This document shows, one piece after another, positions 8,542 to 16,550 of a stretch of DNA of 64,000 bases (position 1 is its first letter; each line of letters begins with the position of its first letter). The notes below the pieces were generated by a model. The model made no database searches. It was not told the DNA's origin and saw nothing but the letters and a program-made list of their open reading frames with translations. Source of the DNA: Nocardiopsis sp. JB363 (lineage in GTDB: Bacteria > Actinomycetota > Actinomycetes > Streptosporangiales > Streptosporangiaceae); contig NZ_FRFF01000168.1 of NCBI RefSeq assembly GCF_900143625.1, forward strand, positions 1 to 64,000, written 5' to 3'. The position numbers and the translations under genes were made by a program.

Positions 8542-10275
8542 GTGTCCACTGGACGCCATCGACTTCCCTCCCCGGCCGCCACCACCACACGTAAAGCGGT
8601 GCGGTCGCCGATGGGGATCACCGCGATCGTCGTCGCGGTCATCGCCGTCGCGGCCATCGCCGTGCCGGTCGGCATGAACGTCCTCGGTTGCGGGGACACC
8701 CGTTACCTGCGGGTGTCCACCTCCCAGAGCATCGCACCCGTGCTGCGCGAGGCCGCCACGGAGTTCAACTCCGGCGGTCCCCGTTACGGCGACGTGTGCG
8801 TGTACGCGCAGGTCGACGAGATCGCCCCGCACCGGATCATGGACGCCCTGTCCGGCAACCAGCTGGGCGAATCGAGCATCACCCCGCACGTGTGGATCCC
8901 CGAGTCCTCGACCTGGGTGGAGCTGGCCCGGGTCTCCGCGGGCGGGGCGCACGGCATCGAGACCGACCCGCCCTCGCTGGCCAGTTCCCCCGTGGTGCTG
9001 GCCGCCCCACCGGACACCGAGGGCATGCCGGACCAGGACGAGGCCGACTGGACCATGCTGCTTCCCGGGGAACGCGACCCCGAGCGGCCCGTGGTGATGG
9101 TCGACCCCAACCGGGGCGCCGACGGCATGACGGTGATGCACGCGATCCGCGACCACCTGGGCACCGGCGACGAGGCCGACACCGCCATGACCGACTTCGT
9201 ACGCGAGGTGCAGATGGACTCGGCCTTCGGTGAACTGGACCTGACCACCGTGTTCACCGGATCGGAAGCCTCACAGGACCGGATCGACCCGGTCATCGCG
9301 GTGCCCGAGCAGGCGGTCGTCTCCTACAACCTGCGCCGCGCGGACTCCGCGCCCGAACTACAGGCGCACTACGTCGAGGACGGCACCGTCGGCCTGGACT
9401 ACCCCTACGTGACCGTCACCGAGGAGTCCGCGCTGCAATCGGCCGCCGCCGACCTCTACCAGGTGGCGAGCGGCGACGCCTACCGTGGGCGTCTGCGCGA
9501 GCTGGGCTTCCGCGACCCCGACGGTGAGGCGTCCCCGGTGCTCGCCGCCCAACCCGGCATCGAGGCGGCGGCCCCGCCCACCCACGAGGACCTGACCGGC
9601 GACGCCCTGCTGGCCTCGGTCACGGACTGGAACCGGTTGTCGATGCCCAGCCGCACACTGGTGCTGGCCGACGCCTCCGCGAACATGGCCGAGGACCTCA
9701 ACGGCGGCCCGGCGCGGATCGAGATCGCCAAACAGGCCGCGCTCCTGGGCCTGTCGTTGTTCCCGGACGAGACCGACATGGGCCTTTGGCTGATGTCGGA
9801 GCGGTACGGGGAGAACGGTCGCGAAGAGGCCGCGGAGATGCACCCGCTGGGACAGGCCGACGACGGGGACGTGACGCGCCGCCAGGAGATGACCGAGATC
9901 GCCGAGGACCTGGAGACGCAGGGCGGCGACTCGCGCCTGTACGACAACATCCTGGCCGCCTACGACGAGGTGCAGGCCGACTACCACGAGGACAAGATCA
10001 ACAGTGTCATCCTGCTGACCGCCGGTCAGGACGAGGACTCCAGCGAGATCTCCCACGACGAACTGGTGGCCGCCCTTCAGGACCGCTTCGACCCGGAGCG
10101 CCCGGTCACGATGTTCATCATCGGCTTCGGCGACCAGGCCGAGGAGCAGGAACTGGCGCAGGTCGCGCGGGCCACGAGTGGCTCGTCGTTCGTCACCGAG
10201 GACCCGGCGGAGATCGGCGACTTCTTCCTCAGCTCGATCTCGCGCCGCCTGTGCGTGCCCAACTGCGACAGCTGA
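8542..10275 (+). CDS. substrate-binding and VWA domain protein, degenerate MIDAS
   Basis: 577 aa from the GTG at 8542, which has GGAG five bases upstream; a GTG six bases earlier is in frame. One N-terminal transmembrane segment (GITAIVVAVIAVAAIAVPVG) precedes a Cys that might be lipidated, though the lipobox VLGC is imperfect. Residues about 50-340 resemble periplasmic binding proteins (LRVSTSQSIAPVLREAATEFN, TPHVWIPESSTWVELA). A von Willebrand A domain follows from about 370 to the end. Its metal site reads DASAN where DxSxS is expected, so the second Ser is lost. The downstream paralogue keeps DVSGS. Both are extracytoplasmic. The function is not established in this family; a ligand-sensing or adhesion role is inference. 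Confidence 0.83.
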   Translation: MSTGRHRLPSPAATTTRKAVRSPMGITAIVVAVIAVAAIAVPVGMNVLGCGDTRYLRVSTSQSIAPVLREAATEFNSGGPRYGDVCVYAQVDEIAPHRIMDALSGNQLGESSITPHVWIPESSTWVELARVSAGGAHGIETDPPSLASSPVVLAAPPDTEGMPDQDEADWTMLLPGERDPERPVVMVDPNRGADGMTVMHAIRDHLGTGDEADTAMTDFVREVQMDSAFGELDLTTVFTGSEASQDRIDPVIAVPEQAVVSYNLRRADSAPELQAHYVEDGTVGLDYPYVTVTEESALQSAAADLYQVASGDAYRGRLRELGFRDPDGEASPVLAAQPGIEAAAPPTHEDLTGDALLASVTDWNRLSMPSRTLVLADASANMAEDLNGGPARIEIAKQAALLGLSLFPDETDMGLWLMSERYGENGREEAAEMHPLGQADDGDVTRRQEMTEIAEDLETQGGDSRLYDNILAAYDEVQADYHEDKINSVILLTAGQDEDSSEISHDELVAALQDRFDPERPVTMFIIGFGDQAEEQELAQVARATSGSSFVTEDPAEIGDFFLSSISRRLCVPNCDS

Positions 10276-10702
10276 TCCGTGGGTCCGGTGGTCGGCGGGT
10301 TCGGTGGTCGGCGGGTTCGGGGTCGTCCGGTGTCGAACCGGACGGCCTCGGCGCCCCGAACCGTCACGCGCCCACCAACAATCTCGATTGGGTATCGGAA
10401 TCGCATTTCGGTCGGACCGGTTCCCGGACGCCCTCGGGGACCCACTCGACCGGGTTCCCCAAGGTGACCGCCGCTCCGCCCCGGTTCCACACCACCGACC
10501 CCCGTCCCGCCCCTCGTGCCCGCGGGCCGGCCCCCATTCACTCGGTCTGGGGCTTTGAGTACGGTTCCCACCAATAACACTCATCCGTTCGCCTCGCTCC
10601 CGAGTCGAACCGGTACGTACGGATCACCCCGTACCACCCCTCCCCGTACCTGTTCATCCCCCTGTACGAGATCCGTCCGTACACCACCCCGTGAGGAAAG
10701 CT
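10276..10702. other. intergenic region with tandem repeat and GTAC cluster
   Basis: 427 bases between the two VWA paralogues. A 16-bp unit (CGGTGGTCGGCGGGTT) occurs twice in tandem at 10286-10301 and 10302-10317. Close to the second gene, 10613-10675 contains six GTAC tetranucleotides, with GGTACG and CGTACC inverted and ACGGATC/GATCCGT also inverted. The GTAC cluster may be an operator; no gene is seen. Confidence 0.4.
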
Positions 10703-12478
10703 GTGGGACGTCACCGCGGAAGATACGCAGAAGAACCCTCCGGCCGGAGCAGACGCCGTCGCGGCCGTGGTGGGGCGTTCATCGCTCTGGCCGCCGCGAT
10801 GGTGATCGTGGTCGTTCTCGCCGTGGCGGGCGTGTACATGTTCGGGAACAGCGACGGTTGCGGCCGTTCCGACATCGAACTGGACATCGCGGTCAGCCCC
10901 GAGTTGGGCCCCGTGTTGACCGACGTGGCCAGTGACTTCAACGCCGAGGACCACAACGTCGACGGCAGTTGCGTGCGCGCCGAGGTGCGCCAGGTCGACT
11001 CGGCCAACGTCGCCTACGGCATCACCGGCTCCGGCGCCACCATGGGCGACACCGACTCCGACGTGTGGATCCCCGACTCCTCGATGTGGACCCGCCTGGT
11101 GCAGAGCCAGGCCGGGGACGCCGTCATCACCGAGACCGGCACCTCCGTGGCCCGCACCCCGCTCGTCCTGGCCGAACTCGCCGAGTTCTCCGAGGCCGAC
11201 GACGAGCCCACCACCTGGACGGACGTGGTCCCCACCGCCGCACCCGGTGAGGAGAGCGGTCGCACCGTCCGCGTGGTCGACCCGGTGCGCAGCTCCAGCG
11301 GCCTCGGCACCCTCTACCTGTTGCAGGCGGCGCTGGAGGAGTCCAGCCCCGACGCCGACACCTTCAACGCGCACATGACCGCGGCCCTGCAGTCCCTGCA
11401 CAAGGGCGCCTCGGCCGACGAGGACGCCGCGTTCCTCGCGCTGAGCGGCGGCGAGGAGACCTCCCCGCCCGTCATGGTGATGTCGGAACAGGCGGTGTGG
11501 CGCTACAACGCCGCCCACGGTGACAACCCGGCGCAGCCCGGTTACCTGGACGACGGCACCTACTTCCTCGACTTCCCGTACATCGTGCGCAGCGAGGACG
11601 CGGACATCACCCGCGCCGCCGAGGTGTTCCGCACCGCGGTCCGCTCCGATGAGGTCCAGCAGCGTCTGCTCGAAGAGGGGTTCCGCGGCCCCGAGGGCCA
11701 GGCCGATTCCTCGGTGCTGGCCGAGGACGCCGGGTTCGTCGAGGAGGAACCGGCCGAACTGTCCGCCCCCTCGGAGACTTCCATCACCGACCTGACCCGT
11801 ACCTGGACCCAGATGAAGATGGACTCGCGGGTGCTCACCATCGTGGACGTCTCCGGTTCCATGCTGGCCGAGGTCCCGGGGACCGGTCTGACCCGCATGC
11901 AGGTGGCCGGCGCGGCGTCCGGCGAGGGTCTGCAGATGTTCTCCGAAAGCTCCGAGCTGGGGCTGTGGGAATTCTCCACCAACGTCAACGACGACCTCCA
12001 CTACCAGGAGCTCGCCCCCGTCCGGGAACTTCAGGCCACCGACGAGAGCGGCAACACGCACCGTGACGTGATCGGCTCGTCCCTGGAGAACATGCAGCCG
12101 CGCCCGCAGGGCGACACGGCACTGTACGAGACGTACCTGGCCGCCTACCAGGAGATGTCCACCAACTACCAGCCGGACCGCACCAACGTCATCCTGATGC
12201 TCACCGACGGGGACAACGACGACCCCGGCGGTATGGAGTTGGAGGCGCTGCTGGAACAGATCAACGAGCTGTCCAGCCCCTCCCGGCCGATCCCGATCAT
12301 CACGATCGCCTTCGGTCCGGACGTTCAGCACCTGGAGCCGCTGCAACAGATCGCCGCGGCCACCGGCGGCGCCGCGTACATGACCGAGGACCCGACGGAG
12401 ATCGGCGAGATCTTCCTGCAGGCTTTCTCGCTGCGGATCGCCGAGGACGAGGAGAACGAAGAGGAAGACGAGGAGTGA
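10703..12478 (+). CDS. substrate-binding and VWA domain protein, intact MIDAS
   Basis: 591 aa from GTG 10703, placed after GAGGAAAG; a GTG four codons earlier is the alternative. This is a paralogue of the preceding gene. A very basic N-terminus and one transmembrane segment (AALAAAMVIVVVLAVAGVYMF region) come before a binding-protein-like domain (DIAVSPELGPVLTDVASDFN, SDVWIPDSSMW) and a C-terminal VWA domain with an intact metal-binding motif DVSGS and a further Asp in MLTDGDND. The last 15 residues are almost all Glu/Asp. The two genes probably arose by duplication. The gap of over 400 bp suggests separate promoters, while a strong hairpin follows this second gene. Confidence 0.85.
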   Translation: MGRHRGRYAEEPSGRSRRRRGRGGAFIALAAAMVIVVVLAVAGVYMFGNSDGCGRSDIELDIAVSPELGPVLTDVASDFNAEDHNVDGSCVRAEVRQVDSANVAYGITGSGATMGDTDSDVWIPDSSMWTRLVQSQAGDAVITETGTSVARTPLVLAELAEFSEADDEPTTWTDVVPTAAPGEESGRTVRVVDPVRSSSGLGTLYLLQAALEESSPDADTFNAHMTAALQSLHKGASADEDAAFLALSGGEETSPPVMVMSEQAVWRYNAAHGDNPAQPGYLDDGTYFLDFPYIVRSEDADITRAAEVFRTAVRSDEVQQRLLEEGFRGPEGQADSSVLAEDAGFVEEEPAELSAPSETSITDLTRTWTQMKMDSRVLTIVDVSGSMLAEVPGTGLTRMQVAGAASGEGLQMFSESSELGLWEFSTNVNDDLHYQELAPVRELQATDESGNTHRDVIGSSLENMQPRPQGDTALYETYLAAYQEMSTNYQPDRTNVILMLTDGDNDDPGGMELEALLEQINELSSPSRPIPIITIAFGPDVQHLEPLQQIAAATGGAAYMTEDPTEIGEIFLQAFSLRIAEDEENEEEDEE

Positions 12479-12507
12479 TCCCGACGTCTTAGGACGTGTG
12501 GGGGTCC

Positions 12508-12543
12508 GGGGCCGGGCCGTGGTGCGGACCACGGCCCGGCCCC
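12508..12543 (+). terminator. intrinsic-type terminator after the second VWA gene
   Basis: Perfect 16-bp stem (GGGGCCGGGCCGTGGT at 12508-12523 with its complement at 12528-12543) and a 4-base GCGG loop, followed by TTCTCGT. It begins 30 bases after the stop codon. Confidence 0.8.
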
Positions 12544-12870
12544 TTCTCGTGTCCCCACGTCATCGGCCACCGCACCCGTCGATCGGTAGCGCTGTCCGGC
12601 TGTTCCGGTCCGACCGCAACCGTTCCGGCCCGGCTGTTACCGGGTCACATGGTGCTCCATACCGCTTCCGAGGCTCTGTGGAGACGCATGTGGCCCCCGG
12701 GGCTCGGTACTCGGAACAGAAGGTGACATGAACCTAGCCGGACGCCGAAGGGCTATGGACTTCTCACTCCCGGTGGCGTACCACGGGAGAGACCTGGATC
12801 CGGGCCGCCCCAGGCCCTCTCGACCCGGATCCTCAGGCCCGACGATCAGTGCGACCGGATGAGGAGTGCC
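12544..12870. other. intergenic region with a 5' hairpin
   Basis: 327 bases before the next gene. The only structure I see is a 9-bp inverted repeat, GGATCCGGG at 12796-12804 and CCCGGATCC at 12824-12832, lying in the probable 5' leader of the next gene. Confidence 0.35.
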
Positions 12871-13527
12871 ATGGCGAAGGCGTGGATGCCCGGTGTCGAG
12901 AGGATCGTTGGCGGGCCCGCCCGCACGGCGAACGGGGCCGGGGCCCCGCGAGCGGTGTGGACGGTGACCGGCAGCGATCCAGGCGTGTGGTCGGCCGCCG
13001 AGGAGGCACGGCGGCTGCTCCACGAAGGCCGGACCACGCACCTGGTGTGGAACCCGTTGAGCGGAGAAGTCGTCCAGCTGCTCGCCGCCACCCGCCGCGC
13101 GGGTGTGGCGCTGGGCAGCACCGCGACCTACCACCAGTACCTGGACCACGGCGACGAGGGTCGCGTGTGCCTCGTGGTGGCCGTGGTGGGCACGGAGGCG
13201 CGGCCGTTCACCGACGGCCCCATGACGGGCCTGCCCTCGCTCCTGGAGTGGTTGGGTTCTTGGGCGGTGCCTCGCACCTGGCCGGCCGGGCCTCCCGGAA
13301 CACGGGGCGTCGGAGCCGAGGAGTCGGTGCGGGCCTGGTCCAGGGGCGGTCACTTCGGCCACGACCAAGTGCCGGGTTCGGTCGCCACCGCCCCCGGCCG
13401 CATCTCTCCGGGGCGTGTGCTCTCCGGTGCCGGTGGGGGCACCGGTGAACAGGGGGTCTCCCTGTTCTCCGAAGGTTCCGCGGTGCCGCGCGCACACCAA
13501 GATCCACAACCCTCGGTCATCAACTAG
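12871..13527 (+). CDS. conserved-looking hypothetical protein
   Basis: 218 aa from ATG 12871, chosen over the ATG 12 bases upstream because GAGGAG lies six bases before it. No signal peptide or transmembrane segment is apparent. The N-terminal two thirds looks like a compact alpha/beta domain (AVWTVTGSDPGVWSAAEEA, TTHLVWNPLSGEVVQLLAATR, VCLVVAVVG). The C-terminal third is Gly/Pro/Ser-rich and probably disordered. The LVWNPLSGEVVQ and HFGHDQVP segments could identify homologues. I do not recognise the family and assign no function. A 9-bp inverted repeat follows directly after the stop. Confidence 0.6.
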   Translation: MAKAWMPGVERIVGGPARTANGAGAPRAVWTVTGSDPGVWSAAEEARRLLHEGRTTHLVWNPLSGEVVQLLAATRRAGVALGSTATYHQYLDHGDEGRVCLVVAVVGTEARPFTDGPMTGLPSLLEWLGSWAVPRTWPAGPPGTRGVGAEESVRAWSRGGHFGHDQVPGSVATAPGRISPGRVLSGAGGGTGEQGVSLFSEGSAVPRAHQDPQPSVIN

Positions 13528-13531
13528 ACAC

Positions 13532-13575
13532 TCTCCGAGAGGCATCGGCCTCCCGGCATCCCACCTTCTCGGAGA
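13532..13575 (+). terminator. inverted repeat after the hypothetical gene
   Basis: TCTCCGAGA at 13532-13540 pairs with TCTCGGAGA at 13567-13575, just after the preceding stop codon. There is no T-tract. Confidence 0.5.
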
Positions 13576-13590
13576 ATCCGATACCACTGG

Positions 13591-13619
13591 TTAAGTACAG
13601 CTCCGAAACCCCTTAGTCT
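13591..13619 (+). promoter_or_regulatory. candidate promoter for a leaderless DUF2510 transcript
   Basis: TTAAGT (13591-13596), a 17-base spacer and TAGTCT (13614-13619). The -10 ends seven bases before the ATG at 13627 and there is no Shine-Dalgarno, so transcription probably starts at the A of the ATG. Confidence 0.5.
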
Positions 13620-13626
13620 GTCGCCC

Positions 13627-15486
13627 ATGGGTGGATCTATCGAGCCGGGTTGGTACGCGGACCCGCAGGGCGACGCACAGACGCTCAGATGGTGGAACGG
13701 TGACGGGTGGACGCGGCATACCCGTTCACTGAGCGAGCTCCAGGGCGGCGCCGACGGCTCCGACGAGGAAGCCGCCACCACCTACCAGGGCGGACAAGAC
13801 GGGGGCGCGCCCCCCGGAGATGACGACGAGGAAGGCACGGTCCGGCTGGGTTCGTCGGCACCGTCTCCCGCTCCGATCGACGACGAGCCGAGCACCATGC
13901 GGATCGACCCGTCATGGGCCCGACAGTCCTCTCCCCCACCCGGCCCCCCGACCGGGTCCGACGACGAGGGCACCGTCCGGATCGACCCCTCACGGCAGGA
14001 CTCCGGCGCCACCCCCGCGCCCGTCGGTGACGAGCCGAGCACCGTGCGGATCGGATCGTCATGGGGGAGGGACGAGGACGACGAGGCCACCGCGGACCTC
14101 GGCGGTGCCACCGGCGGCAACGCACCGGCCGATCCCCCGGGCGGGGTTCCGGGCGGCGACGCCGGCGCGACCATCCGAGTGAACCCCTCCGATCTTCCCG
14201 GCCGCAGCGAAGACGGGCTTCCCACCGCGGACCTGACCGGCGACGAGACCCCCACCGCCGACCTCGGCGACGGCCGTGGCAACGACGCACCGCGCACCGC
14301 CGTGTTCGACCCGAACGCGGCCGGTGAGGCACCGCGCACCGCGGTGTTCGACCCCGGAGCCGGAGCACCGGCCCCCGGCGGCACGGCCATCTTCGACCCG
14401 AACGACCCGATGTTCTCCGCCGGCGTCGAACAGGGCTCCCCGGCTTCCGGGGACTCCGAGGACGGCAAGGGCGGCAAGTTCAACAAGTTCCTCGGCAACC
14501 TCAAGGAAGGCTGGGCCGACCTCTCCGAGGAGCGCAAGGAGCAGCGCCGCCAGTCCGAGGAGGAGACCGCTCAGAAGCGCGAGGAGGAGCGGGTCCGCAA
14601 GGAGGCCGAGGCTCAGCAACAGGCTGTGGAGGCCCAGAGGCGGGCGGAGGAAGAGCGCAAGCGCGCCGAGGAGGCCGCCAAGAACGCTCCCCCCGGGGCA
14701 CCGGCGCCCGGTGCCCCCGGCATCCCCGGTGATCCCGCGGCCCCCGGCGCTCCCGGCGCCCCGGCCGCTTCCGCCGCCGGTGCCTCGCCCGCGGAGTGGA
14801 CGCCGCAGAACCCCGGCCAGGCCCGGTCGGGCGCCCAACAGCCGCCCTCCGGTCCCCATCAGCCACCGTCGGGCCCCCAACAAGGGCACTCCCCCGCGGG
14901 CCCGCCGCCCGGCGTCTTCCCCGGTCAGCAGCCTCCGCCCCCTCCCCATCAGGCACCCTCGGGCGCTCAGCAGGCCCCCAACCAGCCCCCGTCGGGCCCG
15001 AACCGGCCTCCGGGCTTTCCGCCGCCGGGGTACCCGCCCCAGGGTCCGCCCCCGGGGCAGCCGCCCCACCAGCAGTACGCTCAGCCGCCTCAGCGGTTCG
15101 GCCCACCGCCGGGACAACCCCCGATGGGTCCGCCGCCGCACGGCCGCCCCCCGCAGGGTTACGGTCCGCCTCCCGGTCAGCCCCCCATGGGCGGCGCCCC
15201 CGGTGGCCCGGGTCGGCCCGGCCACGGGCCTCCCCCGGGCGCCCCACAGTGGGGCCACAACCAGCCGCCGAACCCGTACGGCCCGCAGGGCAACCCGTAT
15301 GGTCGGCCCCCTCAGCCCAAGAAGAAGAGGAGCGGCTGCGGCTGTGGGTGCTTCTTCCTGGCGCTGATCATCGTGCTCGTCGTGGTGCTGGGCTACCTGC
15401 AGTTCTGGGGCGTGTGGGACTGGATGTACGCCATCTTCGACCTCGGCAACCCTCCGGGACAGTCCGACCCGTTCATCTGGGACTGA
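13627..15486 (+). CDS. DUF2510 Pro-rich membrane protein with Thr-motif repeats
   Basis: 619 aa in five zones. Residues 1-40 are a DUF2510 domain (PGWYADPQG, RWWNGDGWTRH). About 45-270 is an acidic disordered region with at least eight related short motifs: STMRIDPS, GTVRIDPS, STVRIGSS, ATIRVNPS, TADL twice or more, RTAVFDPN, RTAVFDPG and TAIFDPND. About 280-345 is a charged Glu/Arg coiled-coil-like segment. About 350-555 is Pro/Gly/Gln-rich with PPSGP-type repeats. A CGCGC cluster then precedes one transmembrane helix (FFLALIIVLVVVLGYL) and a short outside tail, so the long N-terminus should be cytosolic. DUF2510 is common in actinomycete membrane proteins of unknown role. The Thr motifs look like phosphorylation sites for FHA recognition, which is inference. 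Confidence 0.85.
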   Translation: MGGSIEPGWYADPQGDAQTLRWWNGDGWTRHTRSLSELQGGADGSDEEAATTYQGGQDGGAPPGDDDEEGTVRLGSSAPSPAPIDDEPSTMRIDPSWARQSSPPPGPPTGSDDEGTVRIDPSRQDSGATPAPVGDEPSTVRIGSSWGRDEDDEATADLGGATGGNAPADPPGGVPGGDAGATIRVNPSDLPGRSEDGLPTADLTGDETPTADLGDGRGNDAPRTAVFDPNAAGEAPRTAVFDPGAGAPAPGGTAIFDPNDPMFSAGVEQGSPASGDSEDGKGGKFNKFLGNLKEGWADLSEERKEQRRQSEEETAQKREEERVRKEAEAQQQAVEAQRRAEEERKRAEEAAKNAPPGAPAPGAPGIPGDPAAPGAPGAPAASAAGASPAEWTPQNPGQARSGAQQPPSGPHQPPSGPQQGHSPAGPPPGVFPGQQPPPPPHQAPSGAQQAPNQPPSGPNRPPGFPPPGYPPQGPPPGQPPHQQYAQPPQRFGPPPGQPPMGPPPHGRPPQGYGPPPGQPPMGGAPGGPGRPGHGPPPGAPQWGHNQPPNPYGPQGNPYGRPPQPKKKRSGCGCGCFFLALIIVLVVVLGYLQFWGVWDWMYAIFDLGNPPGQSDPFIWD

Positions 15487-15580
15487 CCGGGGCGAACGGC
15501 TGCCGAGTGATACGTGCGCGGGGTGTCGGGTTCCAGGACCCGGTACCCCGCCCGTCGTCCGGTTCACGGCCCCAAACCCC

Positions 15581-15586
15581 TAAGCT
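15581..15586 (+). promoter_or_regulatory. candidate -10 element for leaderless orn
   Basis: TAAGCT ends seven bases before the orn ATG at 15594. No Shine-Dalgarno is present, so a leaderless transcript is likely. No good -35 was seen. Confidence 0.45.
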
Positions 15587-15593
15587 GACCGGT

Positions 15594-16244
15594 ATGAACG
15601 ACAGCTTGGTGTGGATCGACTGCGAGATGACGGGCCTCGACTTCGAGAACGACGCGTTGATCGAGGTGGCCTGTCTGATCACCGACAGCGAACTCAACAT
15701 CCTCGACGAGGGTGTCGACATCGTCATCAAACCACCGCAGTCGGCTCTGGACCGGATGGGCGACTTCGTCCGGGATATGCACACCACCTCGGGGTTGCTC
15801 GAAGAGCTCGACAAGGGTGTGACCCTCCAGGAGGCCGAGGAGCGCGTCCTGGAACACATCCGCCGGTACGTGAGCGAACCGGGCAAGGCGCCCCTGTGCG
15901 GCAACTCCATCGCCACCGACCGCACCTTCCTGGCCCGCGACATGAAGCGGATCGACGAGTTCCTGCACTACCGGATGGTCGACGTGTCCTCCATCAAGGA
16001 GCTGCTGCGCCGCTGGTACCCGCGCGTGTACTACGCGAGCCCGGAGAAGAACGGCGGCCACCGGGCGTTGGCCGACATCACCGAGAGCATCAGAGAGCTG
16101 CGCTACTTCCGCGCCGCCGCGTTCGTCGCCGAACCCGGCCCGGACTCCGCGACCGCCCGCGCCATCGCGGCCGAGACCGTCGAGGGCGGCACCGGAACGA
16201 AGGCGCGTGACGCGGCTCTCTCCCGAACCTCCCCGGAAAAGTGA
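15594..16244 (+). CDS. orn: oligoribonuclease
   Basis: 216 aa DEDDh 3'-5' exoribonuclease that degrades 2-5 nt RNA fragments, including pGpG from cyclic-di-GMP turnover, to mononucleotides in the cytosol. Exo I is WIDCEMTGLD with the catalytic Asp and Glu. Exo II lies around LCGNSIATDRTFLARDM. Exo III is HRALADITESI, with the His and Asp of the DEDDh set. The fold is complete; the final 35 residues are a variable tail. The open frame extends far upstream, but the ATG at 15594 matches the family N-terminus (NDSLVWIDCEMTG) and has a correctly placed -10. A tRNA-His gene follows within 70 bp. Confidence 0.96.
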   Translation: MNDSLVWIDCEMTGLDFENDALIEVACLITDSELNILDEGVDIVIKPPQSALDRMGDFVRDMHTTSGLLEELDKGVTLQEAEERVLEHIRRYVSEPGKAPLCGNSIATDRTFLARDMKRIDEFLHYRMVDVSSIKELLRRWYPRVYYASPEKNGGHRALADITESIRELRYFRAAAFVAEPGPDSATARAIAAETVEGGTGTKARDAALSRTSPEK

Positions 16245-16310
16245 TCGAAGCACTCCCGGGAGTCCGCTAGGATTACCTACGTAAGCGGGGCCGAGAGGCC
16301 CGGCGGACAT

Positions 16311-16387
16311 GGTGGGTGTAGCTCAGTCGGTAGAGCACTTGGTTGTGGTCCAAGAAGTCGCGGGTTCAAGTCCCGTCACTCACCCCA
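16311..16387 (+). tRNA. tRNA-His (anticodon GTG)
   Basis: A complete cloverleaf can be folded. The acceptor stem GTGGGTG pairs with CACTCAC. The D-arm has AGCTCAGTCGGTAGAGC. The anticodon arm CTTGG-TTGTGGT-CCAAG gives anticodon GTG. The T-arm has GGTTCAAGTCCC. The extra 5' G at 16311 opposite discriminator C73 is the histidine identity feature. CCA is encoded at 16385-16387. Confidence 0.97.
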
Positions 16388-16394
16388 GAGGCTC

Positions 16395-16436
16395 AAGCCC
16401 CTGGCTGGCGCGCAAGCGCAAAGGTCAGGGGCTTTT
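16395..16436 (+). terminator. terminator after tRNA-His
   Basis: AAGCCCCTG at 16395-16403 pairs with CAGGGGCTT at 16426-16434, followed by a T run reaching 16436. It begins eight bases after the tRNA. Confidence 0.7.
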
Positions 16437-16550
16437 GCGTTGTCGGGGTGCCGGCGGGTACAAGCACCCCGACCACTCGGCTTCGGCACCGGGCCTCGGC
16501 GGCATCCGCTCGGCCCCGTGCGAACCAGGCGCGCGAGAGTCAGCTGAGGT

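Noticed and set aside
10286..10317. Tandem 16-bp repeat as a functional element
   Set aside because: Only two copies in GC-rich noncoding DNA, without symmetry or promoter context; likely slippage.
10538..12532. 664-codon open frame on the minus strand
   Set aside because: It is antisense to the second VWA gene, has low-complexity Gly/Val/His composition and no domain; a shadow of high-GC coding DNA.
14700..15300. Repetitive Pro/Gly-coding DNA as a mobile or CRISPR-like repeat
   Set aside because: The repetition is protein-level low complexity in a Pro-rich linker; there are no regular spacers or flanking cas genes.
14796..15593. N-terminal extension of the orn frame
   Set aside because: It overlaps the DUF2510 gene and is not orn-like; the family N-terminus begins at 15594.
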